Positions 46,490 through 55,255 of a stretch of 64,000 nucleotides of DNA are shown in pieces. Numbering within the stretch: the first letter of the stretch is position 1; each line of letters begins with the position of its first letter. The DNA is from Chitinophaga sp. Its GTDB lineage: Bacteria; Bacteroidota; Bacteroidia; Chitinophagales; Chitinophagaceae. Location of the stretch: positions 124,001 to 188,000 of the forward strand of contig NZ_JAGHZS010000004.1 in NCBI RefSeq assembly GCF_017745275.1. The letters run 5' to 3'. Position numbers and translations under genes: made by a program. Below the pieces are notes generated by a model that saw only the letters and a list, made by a program, of their open reading frames with translations, did no database searches and had not been told where the DNA came from.

Positions 46490-48028
46490 TTAATCTTTCA
46501 ACTTCGGATTTATATCCTCTTGTGCCTGCGGAATGGGGATGTATTCACTTTTGCCTTTTACAAACCCGGGAAGCACGGCGGCTGCCTGATCTGTTCTCAG
46601 CAAATCATTAAACCGCTCACCCCACCATTCACAGATCAGTTCGGCATGACGTTCATCCATGAGTTGCGGCAGCGTTACGTTGGAAATAGGATTTAGCTTT
46701 GCGCGTTTCCGTACTTCATTGACCTGCGCATCTCCACTTTGGCCTTTACGGATTTTTGCTTCTGCATTCATCAGCAATACTTCGGCATAACGCATGATCC
46801 GGACGTTATTATTGGCGCCGTAAAAATCAATTCTACCCGGTGTCATCTGTGAAGTAGGGAAATAGGCTTTTCCATTGAAATACTTTTTCCGGGAGGCATT
46901 CCCTGAAATGGTGTCACCGGCAGGTGTTACTTTATATGTTCCGGGAGCGCCGTTGATACCGCAATATTCAATCGCTGTTTTTAAACGAACACTATCATTA
47001 CGGTTTTTCAGGAAATCAAATGCCTTTTGCGTGGGCACCATCCAACCTGGCCCGGAGATCACCGGACTGTATGTATTTTCAGGTGCCTGGAACAGGTAGA
47101 AGTTACCCCATGTTTCGTTCGCACCACCGGAAGTAACGATATCACCGGAACCTTGTCCGAAGTCGGAATATTGCAGTTCAAAAATAGACTCATTACATAA
47201 CTTGCCGGGCTTTTTAAACAACTGGTAATAATCATCGAACAGGGAGAATTGATGACTATTCACAATCTGGTTGGTACAATCCAGCACTATGTCCCAGTAA
47301 GGGCTACCGTTGTTATTCCCAGCCAGGTCCATCGCGGCTTTTGCTTTCAGCATCAGGGCGGTGTATTTTGTTACGCCGCCAACATGCACTGCGGCGTTAG
47401 GCCTGGCGTCTTCCAGGTTCGCAATACAGTAATCCATTTCCGCCATTACATATTTGTTGATGTCTTCAAGGCTGCTTTTGCTGACACCTCCCAGGTTGGC
47501 CGGGTTATTACTTTCCAGGCCAAGGATGGGTGTAGGTCCATAGGTTCTGCCGATCCAGAACTGCGCCATGGCCCTGTAGAAACGAGCTTCTGCCTGGTAC
47601 CTTGCCATTAGTTTGGTATTATCAGCGTCGCCGGCAGGAATATTTTTTGCGAATTCGTTCAATTCAAACAGCGCGCTGTTGGCGCCTAATACCACGGCAT
47701 ACATACTGATCCACATGTCATTGATGCCCCAATAACTTTTTACGGTTACATCCGACTGAAAGTTATGGATGGCTACTTGTCCGGCGTCATCATTACCGGT
47801 TTCGATATCGTCGCTGCGAACAGAACGGATAGCCACACTGATCCATTTGGCGAAAGTACCACTGGCGGCGGTTCTATACAGACCGGATACCGGCTGATAC
47901 ATCAGCGATAAATCCTTGTAGTTGACAGTGGTCACCGGGGGATTGTTTTCCTGCGGACGGTCCAGGAATTTGGAACAGCCTGTAGAAAAAAGTATGGTGA
48001 TGAGTAAGATGGATATGTAACTTCTCAT
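46490..48028 (-). CDS. SusD/RagB-family lipoprotein (GH16 locus)
   Basis: The 512-aa lipoprotein (lipobox STGCSKFL) has the SusD blocks RYQAEARFYRAMAQFWIGRT and DERHAELICEWWGERFNDLL. It lies between the SusC gene (71 bp upstream) and the GH16 gene, and binds the substrate at the cell surface. Confidence 0.93.
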   Translation of the reverse strand: MRSYISILLITILFSTGCSKFLDRPQENNPPVTTVNYKDLSLMYQPVSGLYRTAASGTFAKWISVAIRSVRSDDIETGNDDAGQVAIHNFQSDVTVKSYWGINDMWISMYAVVLGANSALFELNEFAKNIPAGDADNTKLMARYQAEARFYRAMAQFWIGRTYGPTPILGLESNNPANLGGVSKSSLEDINKYVMAEMDYCIANLEDARPNAAVHVGGVTKYTALMLKAKAAMDLAGNNNGSPYWDIVLDCTNQIVNSHQFSLFDDYYQLFKKPGKLCNESIFELQYSDFGQGSGDIVTSGGANETWGNFYLFQAPENTYSPVISGPGWMVPTQKAFDFLKNRNDSVRLKTAIEYCGINGAPGTYKVTPAGDTISGNASRKKYFNGKAYFPTSQMTPGRIDFYGANNNVRIMRYAEVLLMNAEAKIRKGQSGDAQVNEVRKRAKLNPISNVTLPQLMDERHAELICEWWGERFNDLLRTDQAAAVLPGFVKGKSEYIPIPQAQEDINPKLKD

Positions 48029-48099
48029 AATTTCTTTTTTAATTTTTCTATCACTATATAGATCTAAAACATTTTCGTATAGCCTTAAACAATAGGTCC

Positions 48100-51000
48100 T
48101 CAGAACGTTGCCCTTACGCCGAGGCTATAAGTGGAAGATACCGGGTATACATTGGAATCATAACCGGAAACGCCATTATAAGAGCTGATTTCAGGTGTAA
48201 AGCCATTGTACCGGGTAAACATAAAAGGTCTGTCGGCGGTAGCAAATATTCTCATGGCTACCGGAGATTGTTTACCTATATCGAAATTATATCCGAGCTG
48301 AATGTTTTGAATACGCAGATAAGCGCCACTCTCTACAAAGAAGGAGTTGCTTACTTTAAACCAACCCTGTCCCAGTGCATAAGCAGAAGGATAGGCATTG
48401 GTGGAACCAGGTCCGGTCCAGAGATTGCTGGCAAATTTTTCATCCAGGTTCAGGGAAGAAGATGCTTTGTACAATCTGCCCCTGTTCAGGTTGAATATTT
48501 TATTGCCGGATACCCCCTGGAAGGCGATGCTGAAGTCGAACTTTTTATAGGTCAACCCGATATTAAAACCATAAGTAACTTTAGGCAGGTAGTTACCCAT
48601 ATTCACACGGTCTTTATCATCCAGTATGCCATCACCGTTCTGATCTTTATACCTGGGGAAGCCAGGCAAGATAGGTGATGTAGCAGATTGATTATAATGT
48701 TTCGCGATTGGATCATTATCTATCTCCTGCTGGGTTTGATAAACGCCGATAAATTCATACCCGTAGAAATAATTGATGGGCTGTCCTACTACAATACGGT
48801 TGGGAAATTCTGCTGTCCACTCGGGGAAACCGCCGGTAGAACTTGGGAGGGTTCCAAGGCTGGTGACTTTGTTTTTTAAGGTAGACACATTGGCACCAAT
48901 GGAATAACCCACACTACCAATTTTATCATTCCAGTTCAGCACTATGTCCCAGCCACTGTTCTCCATATCAGCCCAGTTACCATACACGGTAGCATACGTA
49001 GAAGGAATAGGTTTATAGAAAGCTGCCCCGGTAGTTTTCCTGTTATAATAGTCTACGGAGCCTTTCAATCGTCCTTTCAGCATTTCAAAATCAATACCTC
49101 CGTCCCATTCTGTCACTACTTCCCAGGAAACGTCCTGGAAGAAACGGTTCACTGTATATCCGGGCAGGTAAGTACCATTAGTGCCTCCTGTGCTTCCGAA
49201 AACAGCGGAGTTGCTGTTACCCGTTTGTAACTTGGCGTAACCGGCGTTCGTATTTACTCCATCGTTCCCCAATTTTCCCCAGCTACCCCTGATTTTTAAA
49301 AAGTCAAAGAGGTGTTGATTTTGCATGAATGCTTCGCGGCTGATAACCCAGCCTAAACCAACAGAAGGGAAATAGCCCCATTTGGTCTGGTATTTCGAGC
49401 TGCCATCTGCGCGATAAGTAGCGGTGAGCAGGTATTTGTTGTCATAGTCATAAGTACCGCGGGTGAAGTAGGAAATACCGGCATTGCGGGTACCATCTTC
49501 GCCATAGTAAGCAACGTTGGGTCTTCCCTGCCCTGCGTACCAGGCCTCTTCGAGGTTAGGTACATCGTCGGCTTCTGCGCGGGTTTGGCGCCAGCGTTCT
49601 TCCCTGGTGGATTGTCCGAGGAGTATGCTCCAGTGATGCCGCCCGTTGCCATCTTTATAGGTCAGCAAATTATCGAGTATATAGTTCGTGGTCCGTTCCT
49701 GGATGGAGGTTAAGTGCGACAAGGTTTTACCAGGGGCGGGGCCTTGGTTCTGCTCAGGACTGTAGCGGGTTTCCAGCAGTGATCCATAGAGCTGGCTTAG
49801 CTGCGTCCGGAAAGTGATTTTATTCTGCCAAAATCCTGCCTCTGCATATAACGTTGGTAAAATCTGGAATCCTTTTGACTTGTCGTAATGATAATACGCC
49901 GTTGCCATGGGGTTTTTATCATCAGACCTGCCGATCACAGACGGCGCCGTGAATTTCACAGGATAGGCATTTACGTTAGTACTGTCGTATACCGGGAATA
50001 AGGGAGAAGCGGTATAGGCATTCAGGAATGCGGAGTTATCCGGGCTGAAAGTAGTGGAGTTATTAAAGATAGCAGTCACACCCACTTTCAGCCAGCTGAA
50101 TGCTCTTGCTTCCAGTTGCAGGCGGCCGTTATATCGCTTAAAGTTATTCTGCGCGTTTAAGATACCATCCTGGTAGGTATAGTTGAGGCCCATAGAATAA
50201 GTGATTTTATCACTTCCTCCCGATACATCAATGCCGTGATTGGTGATCAGGGCGCTTTTTCTGAGGATCACATCATACCAGTCGGTGCTGGTAGTAGGAT
50301 TCAGGCCATTGCCGCCGTATTTCTGGGACGACAGCAACGCGGTGCCGCTATCCGCCACGGAGCCTCTTTGCAGGGAGAACGATGTATACTGTTTCCCGTT
50401 AGCCATTTTCAATACGTTGGTGGGGCGCTGCATGCCTACATAACCCGTATAGGTTACCCGGGTTTTCATGTTGAGCTTTCCTTTTTTAGTGGTAATCAGC
50501 ACTACGCCATTGGCGGCACGCACACCGTAGATAGCAGCGGCGGATGCATCCTTTAATACGGACATGTCTGCGATATCACCGGGATTCAGGAAATTAATAT
50601 CCGTCACAAACATCCCATCAACTACATACAAGGGGTTCTCATTATTAAAGGAGCCCACTCCCCTGACGCGGACGTTAGGAACACTACCTGGCGCACCGCT
50701 CGTAACTACCTGCACACCGGGAACGCTTCCCTGCAGGGCCTCCATGGGCGTAGCCGTGGTACGTTTCATCATGTTGTCAGTATTCACCGCCGTAATGGGC
50801 GCGGTCAGGTCCGCTTTCTTTTGGGTACCATACCCAACTACCACTACTTCATCCAGGCCGGTGCGGGTAGGTTCCAGTTGCACATTCACCACATTACCGG
50901 TGATAGGCACTACCTTCCTGGCAAAACCTATAGCAGAGATGACAAGGGAATCCGCCCCGGGCGACACTGCCAGGGAAAAAGCGCCTACTTCATTGGTAGC

Positions 51001-51165
51001 CGTACCAGTTACGGTACCTTTTACGCCAACTGACGCGCCGATAACAGGTAAGTTCTTGTCATCTGTTACCGTCCCCTTCACCACTTTATTTTGGGCGCTG
51101 GCTGTAAGATGGACGATCATGGAAAGTAAAAGGGGGATAATAATACAGGTGTACTTTTTTTTCAT
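48100..51165 (-). CDS. SusC-family transporter without STN domain (GH16 locus)
   Basis: The start is the ATG at 51165 (MKKKYTC); a TTG two codons upstream is less likely. The 1021-aa protein has a signal peptide (LTASAQNK), a carboxypeptidase-like domain (VVKGTVTDDKNLPVIGASV), the plug (VVVVGYGTQKKADLTAPI) and a barrel ending STYSLGVRATF. It lacks an STN domain, and no sigma or FecR gene lies upstream, so it must be controlled in another way. Confidence 0.93.
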   Translation of the reverse strand: MKKKYTCIIIPLLLSMIVHLTASAQNKVVKGTVTDDKNLPVIGASVGVKGTVTGTATNEVGAFSLAVSPGADSLVISAIGFARKVVPITGNVVNVQLEPTRTGLDEVVVVGYGTQKKADLTAPITAVNTDNMMKRTTATPMEALQGSVPGVQVVTSGAPGSVPNVRVRGVGSFNNENPLYVVDGMFVTDINFLNPGDIADMSVLKDASAAAIYGVRAANGVVLITTKKGKLNMKTRVTYTGYVGMQRPTNVLKMANGKQYTSFSLQRGSVADSGTALLSSQKYGGNGLNPTTSTDWYDVILRKSALITNHGIDVSGGSDKITYSMGLNYTYQDGILNAQNNFKRYNGRLQLEARAFSWLKVGVTAIFNNSTTFSPDNSAFLNAYTASPLFPVYDSTNVNAYPVKFTAPSVIGRSDDKNPMATAYYHYDKSKGFQILPTLYAEAGFWQNKITFRTQLSQLYGSLLETRYSPEQNQGPAPGKTLSHLTSIQERTTNYILDNLLTYKDGNGRHHWSILLGQSTREERWRQTRAEADDVPNLEEAWYAGQGRPNVAYYGEDGTRNAGISYFTRGTYDYDNKYLLTATYRADGSSKYQTKWGYFPSVGLGWVISREAFMQNQHLFDFLKIRGSWGKLGNDGVNTNAGYAKLQTGNSNSAVFGSTGGTNGTYLPGYTVNRFFQDVSWEVVTEWDGGIDFEMLKGRLKGSVDYYNRKTTGAAFYKPIPSTYATVYGNWADMENSGWDIVLNWNDKIGSVGYSIGANVSTLKNKVTSLGTLPSSTGGFPEWTAEFPNRIVVGQPINYFYGYEFIGVYQTQQEIDNDPIAKHYNQSATSPILPGFPRYKDQNGDGILDDKDRVNMGNYLPKVTYGFNIGLTYKKFDFSIAFQGVSGNKIFNLNRGRLYKASSSLNLDEKFASNLWTGPGSTNAYPSAYALGQGWFKVSNSFFVESGAYLRIQNIQLGYNFDIGKQSPVAMRIFATADRPFMFTRYNGFTPEISSYNGVSGYDSNVYPVSSTYSLGVRATF

Positions 51166-51645
51166 ACGCAAAATTTAGTTTTGGTCCGTTCCTAAATAGT
51201 GAATCGTGGATAAAACAAATGTAGGATAGCTGCTAAAAAAATGCCCGGAAACCACCACTTCATTACTACGTCATAAGGTATAATTCCCAATTTTTATGGC
51301 GTACACGGCTACTACAGAACTACTACAACCCCCACCCGGGTTCTCGTCACTATCATTAAGCGATTTTCAAATAGCATGTCTATGGCGAATCGGGCCCCAA
51401 ACCCAGCACACAACGATTTAAGGAATCCCCCTCCCTTAAAAATGGGGCGTTATTTCCGCAAACCGGTGTAAGCATAAGGATGAGACAGTATCTACAAAAA
51501 AAGTTGCTTCCTGATCTACCCGAAAAGAGGTAAATTAAATACCCATTTACAGGTATTGCCGCTGCCTTAAATTTTACTCAGCTTTATACCGACCTTTGTC
51601 CGCCGGTATTTCTGAAAATCATTGATTCATCCAAACAAAGAAACT
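51166..51645. other. Divergent intergenic region upstream of the GH16-locus SusC
   Basis: This 480-bp region has no gene I can support; a 31-codon frame at about 51376 has no features of a real gene. TAGTTTTG at 51176-51183 could be an antisense -7 element close to the SusC start, but no terminator follows within 150 bp. Confidence 0.4.
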
Positions 51646-52248
51646 ATGCATTGCTGTATGTGGCGAATATCCATGATGGCGGCTCTCCTGCTGACCACTA
51701 TTACCCGTGTATCTGCCCAAAAAACACCTGAATACATTTTTCCTACCATCCCGTTTAATGAGGAGGAAACAGCCAAACAAATGGAAGATGGTCATGCCAC
51801 CATTGCGGGACTGGCTAAACTGAAAAAGAAAGGCAGAACCTTTTATCCCTGGCAGGGCGATCGTATTCTCCTGTTTCCCGTAACACCTTACCTCACAGAA
51901 ATGCTGGAACTACAGAAGAAGTATCGTAAAGGAAAAAAAATTGCCAGCATGGATAACAAAGCATACAGCTATCACATTGAAGGAAGAGTGCAGGATGAAA
52001 ACGGCCATTTTGAGTTCAGGGATCTTAAACCTGGCAAGTACTATATTGTTACCTGGATCGATTACGAAAAACAATATGAGTACAAGGTACAAACCGGCAG
52101 GGAAACGGCCTACAACGGATATGGAGAAGTATTGTACTCCACACCTACCTATATTTGGTGTACGCAAAAATATGCGGTAGAACAGGAAGTATCGGGCATC
52201 ATAGAAGTAACTGGCGATGGCCGGATGTCCGCTGAAATCTCCAACTAA
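51646..52248 (+). CDS. Exported protein with carboxypeptidase-regulatory-like fold
   Basis: The 200-aa protein has a signal peptide (MMAALLLTTITRVSAQ). Its central part (YHIEGRVQDENGHFEFRDLKPGKYY) reads as a prealbumin/CarboxypepD-regulatory-like beta-sandwich, a common module of Bacteroidota surface proteins. I take the ATG at 51646. It is 12 bp before the leucine-rich-repeat gene, so the two form a unit. Function is unknown. Confidence 0.65.
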   Translation: MHCCMWRISMMAALLLTTITRVSAQKTPEYIFPTIPFNEEETAKQMEDGHATIAGLAKLKKKGRTFYPWQGDRILLFPVTPYLTEMLELQKKYRKGKKIASMDNKAYSYHIEGRVQDENGHFEFRDLKPGKYYIVTWIDYEKQYEYKVQTGRETAYNGYGEVLYSTPTYIWCTQKYAVEQEVSGIIEVTGDGRMSAEISN

Positions 52249-52260
52249 AAAGACATTCTC

Positions 52261-53016
52261 ATGAAAAAAATATTTATCCATCTTCCTGTTCTTCTTCTGG
52301 CAGTACAGGCGGTCATCGCGCAAAATGTCAACATACGCAATAACAACTTCAAAAAAGCACTCATCGAACAAGGTGTTGACCTGAATAACGATAACGAAAT
52401 CCAGGTAGCAGAAGCGCTGAAAGTAACGAAACTATATGTCAACAAGTTTCAGATCTCCAGCCTGGCGGGCATCCGCAGCTTCGCCAATTTAGAGGAATTC
52501 GGTTTTTACGACAATAACATCAGGGACGCAGACTTCCAGGGAATGACTAAACTCCGGGCCATTTATGGCTACAACAACCAGTTACAAACGCTGAATGTAA
52601 AGGGGTGCACCAACCTGCAAACAATATATGCGGCTTACAATAAGCTGTCGGTCATAGACCTGTCCGGCTTGCCCAGGCTCAAAGAGCTACAGTTGCACAA
52701 CAATACGCTGAATGCAGTAGATGTGGGCGGTCACCCGTTACTGGAGGAATGCCAGTTGAACGATAATATGATGACCTCTTTTAGTTTTAAGGGCTCCCAT
52801 GCAATTAAAACGCTGATGCTGGGCAACAACCAACTGGAAGAGCTGAATGCCACCCCATTAAAGGACCTGGAAGTATTGAACCTGTATACCAACCGTAAGC
52901 TGCGGATATTAAAAGTATATGGATTAAGGAAACTGAAAGAGCTGAATGCTGATTTCTGTCCACTGGACAATCTGAATATGAGCGGTACGGTGAGCCTGAC
53001 AAAATTCACCTGGTAA
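52261..53016 (+). CDS. Exported leucine-rich-repeat protein
   Basis: After a signal peptide (LLLAVQAVIAQN) come about nine LRR units of 20-22 residues (for example LRAIYGYNNQLQTLNVKGCT and LKELQLHNNTLNAVDVGGHP), similar to internalin-like or Bacteroidota surface LRRs. The 251-aa length gives a short solenoid. It probably binds a protein partner at the cell surface or in the periplasm. A RiPP precursor gene follows 97 bp later, but a link is not proven. Confidence 0.8.
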   Translation: MKKIFIHLPVLLLAVQAVIAQNVNIRNNNFKKALIEQGVDLNNDNEIQVAEALKVTKLYVNKFQISSLAGIRSFANLEEFGFYDNNIRDADFQGMTKLRAIYGYNNQLQTLNVKGCTNLQTIYAAYNKLSVIDLSGLPRLKELQLHNNTLNAVDVGGHPLLEECQLNDNMMTSFSFKGSHAIKTLMLGNNQLEELNATPLKDLEVLNLYTNRKLRILKVYGLRKLKELNADFCPLDNLNMSGTVSLTKFTW

Positions 53017-53065
53017 TAGTTGAAAAATCCCATTTTTACGGGATGTGGTGGCAGCGAATTATAGC

Positions 53066-53092
53066 GTACTTTAATAGTACAGGCATTTGCCT
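53066..53092 (+). promoter_or_regulatory. Two contiguous dyads before the RiPP precursor gene
   Basis: GTACT-N5-AGTAC (53066-53080) is followed directly by AGGCA-TT-TGCCT (53081-53092), 21 bp before the ATG at 53114. Two adjoining perfect dyads suggest operator sites for a regulator of the peptide gene. Confidence 0.5.
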
Positions 53093-53113
53093 GACCACCT
53101 CAAATTATAAGCT

Positions 53114-53281
53114 ATGAAAAAGAAAATTCAATTGCCAAAACTTGTTTTGAGTAAAAAAATTATTGCGCGCCTGAGCAAGCTGTCAACTAACAATGATGCG
53201 GGTTACCTGATTTCTGATCCAACTACAGAAAATCCATGTGATCCCGTACACAGCATGTTCCTTTGCACCCGCGCATGCTAA
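53114..53281 (+). CDS. Class I lanthipeptide-like RiPP precursor peptide, 55 aa
   Basis: The frame has a Lys/Leu-rich leader (MKKKIQLPKLVLSKKIIARL) with the KxxLxK..L..KK.IA.L pattern of Bacteroidota class I lanthipeptide leaders. The core is rich in Ser/Thr and has three Cys at residues 42, 51 and 55, the last being the final residue. The C-terminal part reads ENPCDPVHSMFLCTRAC. LanB/LanC-type enzymes, which dehydrate Ser/Thr and form thioether rings, are not encoded in the window, so modification would be in trans. It has its own terminator and dyads upstream. Confidence 0.72.
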   Translation: MKKKIQLPKLVLSKKIIARLSKLSTNNDAGYLISDPTTENPCDPVHSMFLCTRAC

Positions 53282-53292
53282 CAAAAAGCTAT

Positions 53293-53326
53293 TTTTCCGG
53301 GGTGAAATATTGTACACCCCGGAAAA
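53293..53326. terminator. Terminator after the precursor-peptide gene
   Basis: A 12-bp perfect stem (TTTTCCGGGGTG with CACCCCGGAAAA) with a 10-nt loop follows the stop codon of the precursor by 11 bp and precedes the end of the convergent GNAT gene. Both ends have A/T runs, so it works in both directions. Confidence 0.85.
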
Positions 53327-53333
53327 TTTCTGA

Positions 53334-53783
53334 CTACTCAGCTTTCCACCAGTTGTAATAATTGTGTTCATGATCCACTTCAAATCCCGTCCTGGGATAC
53401 AGCTGATTACCAATGGCATTTGTTTTTTCAGTTTCCAGTAACAGGCCACAGGCATTGGTTTCTTCACACCAGGCTTTACAGCGGTCGATGATCATTACGG
53501 AAAGACCACGTCCCCTGTAATCCGGGTCAACAAACAGGTCGCTCAATAACCACTGGCGTTCAAGCTTTTTGTAATGAAACAGGGAATAGAGCTGGGCAAA
53601 TCCTACCGCTTTGCCATCTACCATGGCTAAAAAAGTGTCTGATTCTCCATTACTAATTCTCTCCCGTAAAAAGTTTTTCCCCTTTTCGAGATCCGAAGGC
53701 TGCCGGTAAAAGATGCGGTAATGGTTGAATAATTCTGCGAATTCATCGAGATGTTCGATTCCTGCTTTGACAATTTGTACCAT
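53334..53783 (-). CDS. GNAT-family N-acetyltransferase
   Basis: The 149-aa protein has the GNAT core: beta4 LERQWLLSDLFVDPDYRGRG with the acetyl-CoA motif R-G-R-G-L, then MIIDRCKAWC, and the C-terminal GNQLYPRTGFEVDHEHNYYN typical of small-molecule acetyltransferases. The substrate is unknown. It converges on the RiPP precursor; direct repeats reminiscent of MocR sites lie 140-180 bp upstream. Confidence 0.85.
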   Translation of the reverse strand: MVQIVKAGIEHLDEFAELFNHYRIFYRQPSDLEKGKNFLRERISNGESDTFLAMVDGKAVGFAQLYSLFHYKKLERQWLLSDLFVDPDYRGRGLSVMIIDRCKAWCEETNACGLLLETEKTNAIGNQLYPRTGFEVDHEHNYYNWWKAE

Positions 53784-54185
53784 CGCTTATGATTTTGTGT
53801 TTGAGTGATCCTCTTATTTTAGTTCGATATTATCAGTCGCTATTTGAACGCTGTATCCGTGAATGTTGCTAGCTACAGCAGGTATCCATCGCTGCTGCTG
53901 CAAAAGTATACCCTTGCCGGACGATACAGGTGGTCCCATTTCAACAAAACAGGTAGTCCAATTATACAGGGTAACCTCATGGTGGAAATACATGTTTGCA
54001 GGCGTGCTTTCGTTTCCGTAGCAAAAAGTTCAAATAGCTGTTGCTACTGGTGGAAATAACAGGAAGCCCTGCGACTAAAGGCTTTTCACAGATGATAAAG
54101 ATCAGTATACCGGCTAATAATGGTCATAATAATCACAGCGGGTGGCTGGTATCTTTGACCTGGTTTCATTTATCATCCAACTAAA
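53784..54185. other. Intergenic region with 11-bp direct repeats
   Basis: No gene is supported here, though both strands have frames of about 60-70 codons. ACAGGTGGTCC (53926-53936) and ACAGGTAGTCC (53949-53959) repeat with a 23-bp period. Read on the minus strand they give GGACYACCTGT with a TATAAT next to one copy, as in MocR/PdxR-type operators. No MocR gene is present. Confidence 0.4.
54093..54157 (+). promoter_or_regulatory. Crp/Fnr-type dyad and -7 box upstream of the PfkB gene
   Basis: TGATAAAGATCA (54093-54104) has FNR-like half sites TGAT-N4-ATCA. An exact -7 element TATCTTTG lies at 54150-54157. The centre of the dyad is 51.5 bp before the first T of the box, the same distance as in two other promoters of this cluster. 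Confidence 0.6.
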
Positions 54186-55148
54186 ATGAGAAAAGCTATG
54201 TCCAGCATTGTCACTATTACATTGAACCCGGCAATAGACAAAAGTACTTCCGTGCCTGCATTAAGGCCTGAGCGGAAATTACAGTGCAGCAATCCTACTT
54301 ATGAACCTGGCGGAGGTGGTGTAAATGTTGCAAGAGCCATTATAAAGTTAGGCGGCGACGCGCAGGCCATTTACCTCGCCGGCGGACATTCAGGCAAATT
54401 TTATGATGCGCTGTTAAGCGCAGAAGGCGTTCCCGCATTGTCGCTTCCCATCGCAGGAAATACAAGAGAAAATCTCATTATTACAGATACCGGTAATGAT
54501 GCACAATATCGCTTCGATATGCCGGGTCCGGTGGTGGATACCTTTGAATGGCAGCATTTACTGGAAGTGATCAGGAACATCGATCATATCGACTACCTGG
54601 TTGCCAGTGGCAGCCTGGCGCCTGGAATTCCTGCAGATATATTTGCCTCTTTTAGTGCTATTGCAGCCATCAAAGGTGCGCGCTTCATTGCAGATACTTC
54701 CCGCGACGCCTTAAAGCAGGCTATACGTGAAGGCGCTTACCTCATCAAGCCCAATTTGCGTGAATTAGCCGGTTTTGCCGGCGTAGATACCCTGAATACT
54801 GATGAAATGGTAGATGTAGCCCGTCAGATCATTTTCAAAAAACAATGCGAAGTGGTAGTGGTATCCATGGGAGGCAAAGGCGCCATGCTGATAACGCAGC
54901 ATATCGCGGTAAAAGTCCCTGCCCCGGATGTAACGCGCGTGAGCACTGTTGGTGCAGGCGACAGCATGTTGGCAGGTATTGTTTACAGCCTGGCTAAGGA
55001 TAAAGAAATTTTAGAAGCTGTTCAATTTGGTGTCGCCTGCGGCACTGCGGCAACTTTAAATGCCGGTACCGCACTGTGTAAAAAAGAAGATGCACAGTTT
55101 CTTTTTGAGGAAATTTGCAGGAGGCAGGCGTTAACAAGCGCCCTGTGA
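54186..55148 (+). CDS. pfkB: PfkB-family 6-phosphofructokinase (Pfk-2 type)
   Basis: The 320-aa protein is a ribokinase-fold sugar kinase: PGGGGVNVARAIIKLGG (motif 1), VASGSLAPGIPADIF, IKPNLREL and the anion-hole GAGDSMLAGIVYSLA (about residues 255-270). N-terminal ITLNPAIDKSTSVP fits the Pfk-2/1-phosphofructokinase branch. It phosphorylates fructose-6-phosphate or a related sugar phosphate. A second ATG at codon 5 is possible. It opens a stress-type cluster under a Crp/Fnr-like site. Confidence 0.88.
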   Translation: MRKAMSSIVTITLNPAIDKSTSVPALRPERKLQCSNPTYEPGGGGVNVARAIIKLGGDAQAIYLAGGHSGKFYDALLSAEGVPALSLPIAGNTRENLIITDTGNDAQYRFDMPGPVVDTFEWQHLLEVIRNIDHIDYLVASGSLAPGIPADIFASFSAIAAIKGARFIADTSRDALKQAIREGAYLIKPNLRELAGFAGVDTLNTDEMVDVARQIIFKKQCEVVVVSMGGKGAMLITQHIAVKVPAPDVTRVSTVGAGDSMLAGIVYSLAKDKEILEAVQFGVACGTAATLNAGTALCKKEDAQFLFEEICRRQALTSAL

Positions 55149-55255
55149 AAGCGGGTATCTTCTCCTGACTTTCTAACTTTCGGGGAGTTATCGTGTTAAT
55201 AATGAATAGCCATTACGGCAAAACACTTGCATTCACTGGTGTTGTAAAAATTATA

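Noticed and set aside
51176..51183. TAGTTTTG antisense -7 box next to the GH16-locus SusC start, like those in the STN loci
   Set aside because: No hairpin with T-run follows within about 150 bp and the flanks share no sequence with the STN loci, so I do not call an antisense RNA here.
51376..51471. A 31-codon Pro/Arg-rich frame in the gap upstream of the GH16-locus SusC
   Set aside because: There is no leader-like pattern, no terminator and no promoter box, so chance is the simplest explanation.
52261..53016. LRR protein as an immunity or modification partner of the RiPP precursor
   Set aside because: It is merely adjacent, has its own signal peptide and pairs with the gene upstream at a 12-bp gap; no feature links it to peptide maturation.
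53817..54059. Open frames of about 60-70 codons on both strands before the pfkB promoter
   Set aside because: Neither frame has a recognisable motif or good start context, and they overlap each other and the direct repeats. I treat the region as non-coding.
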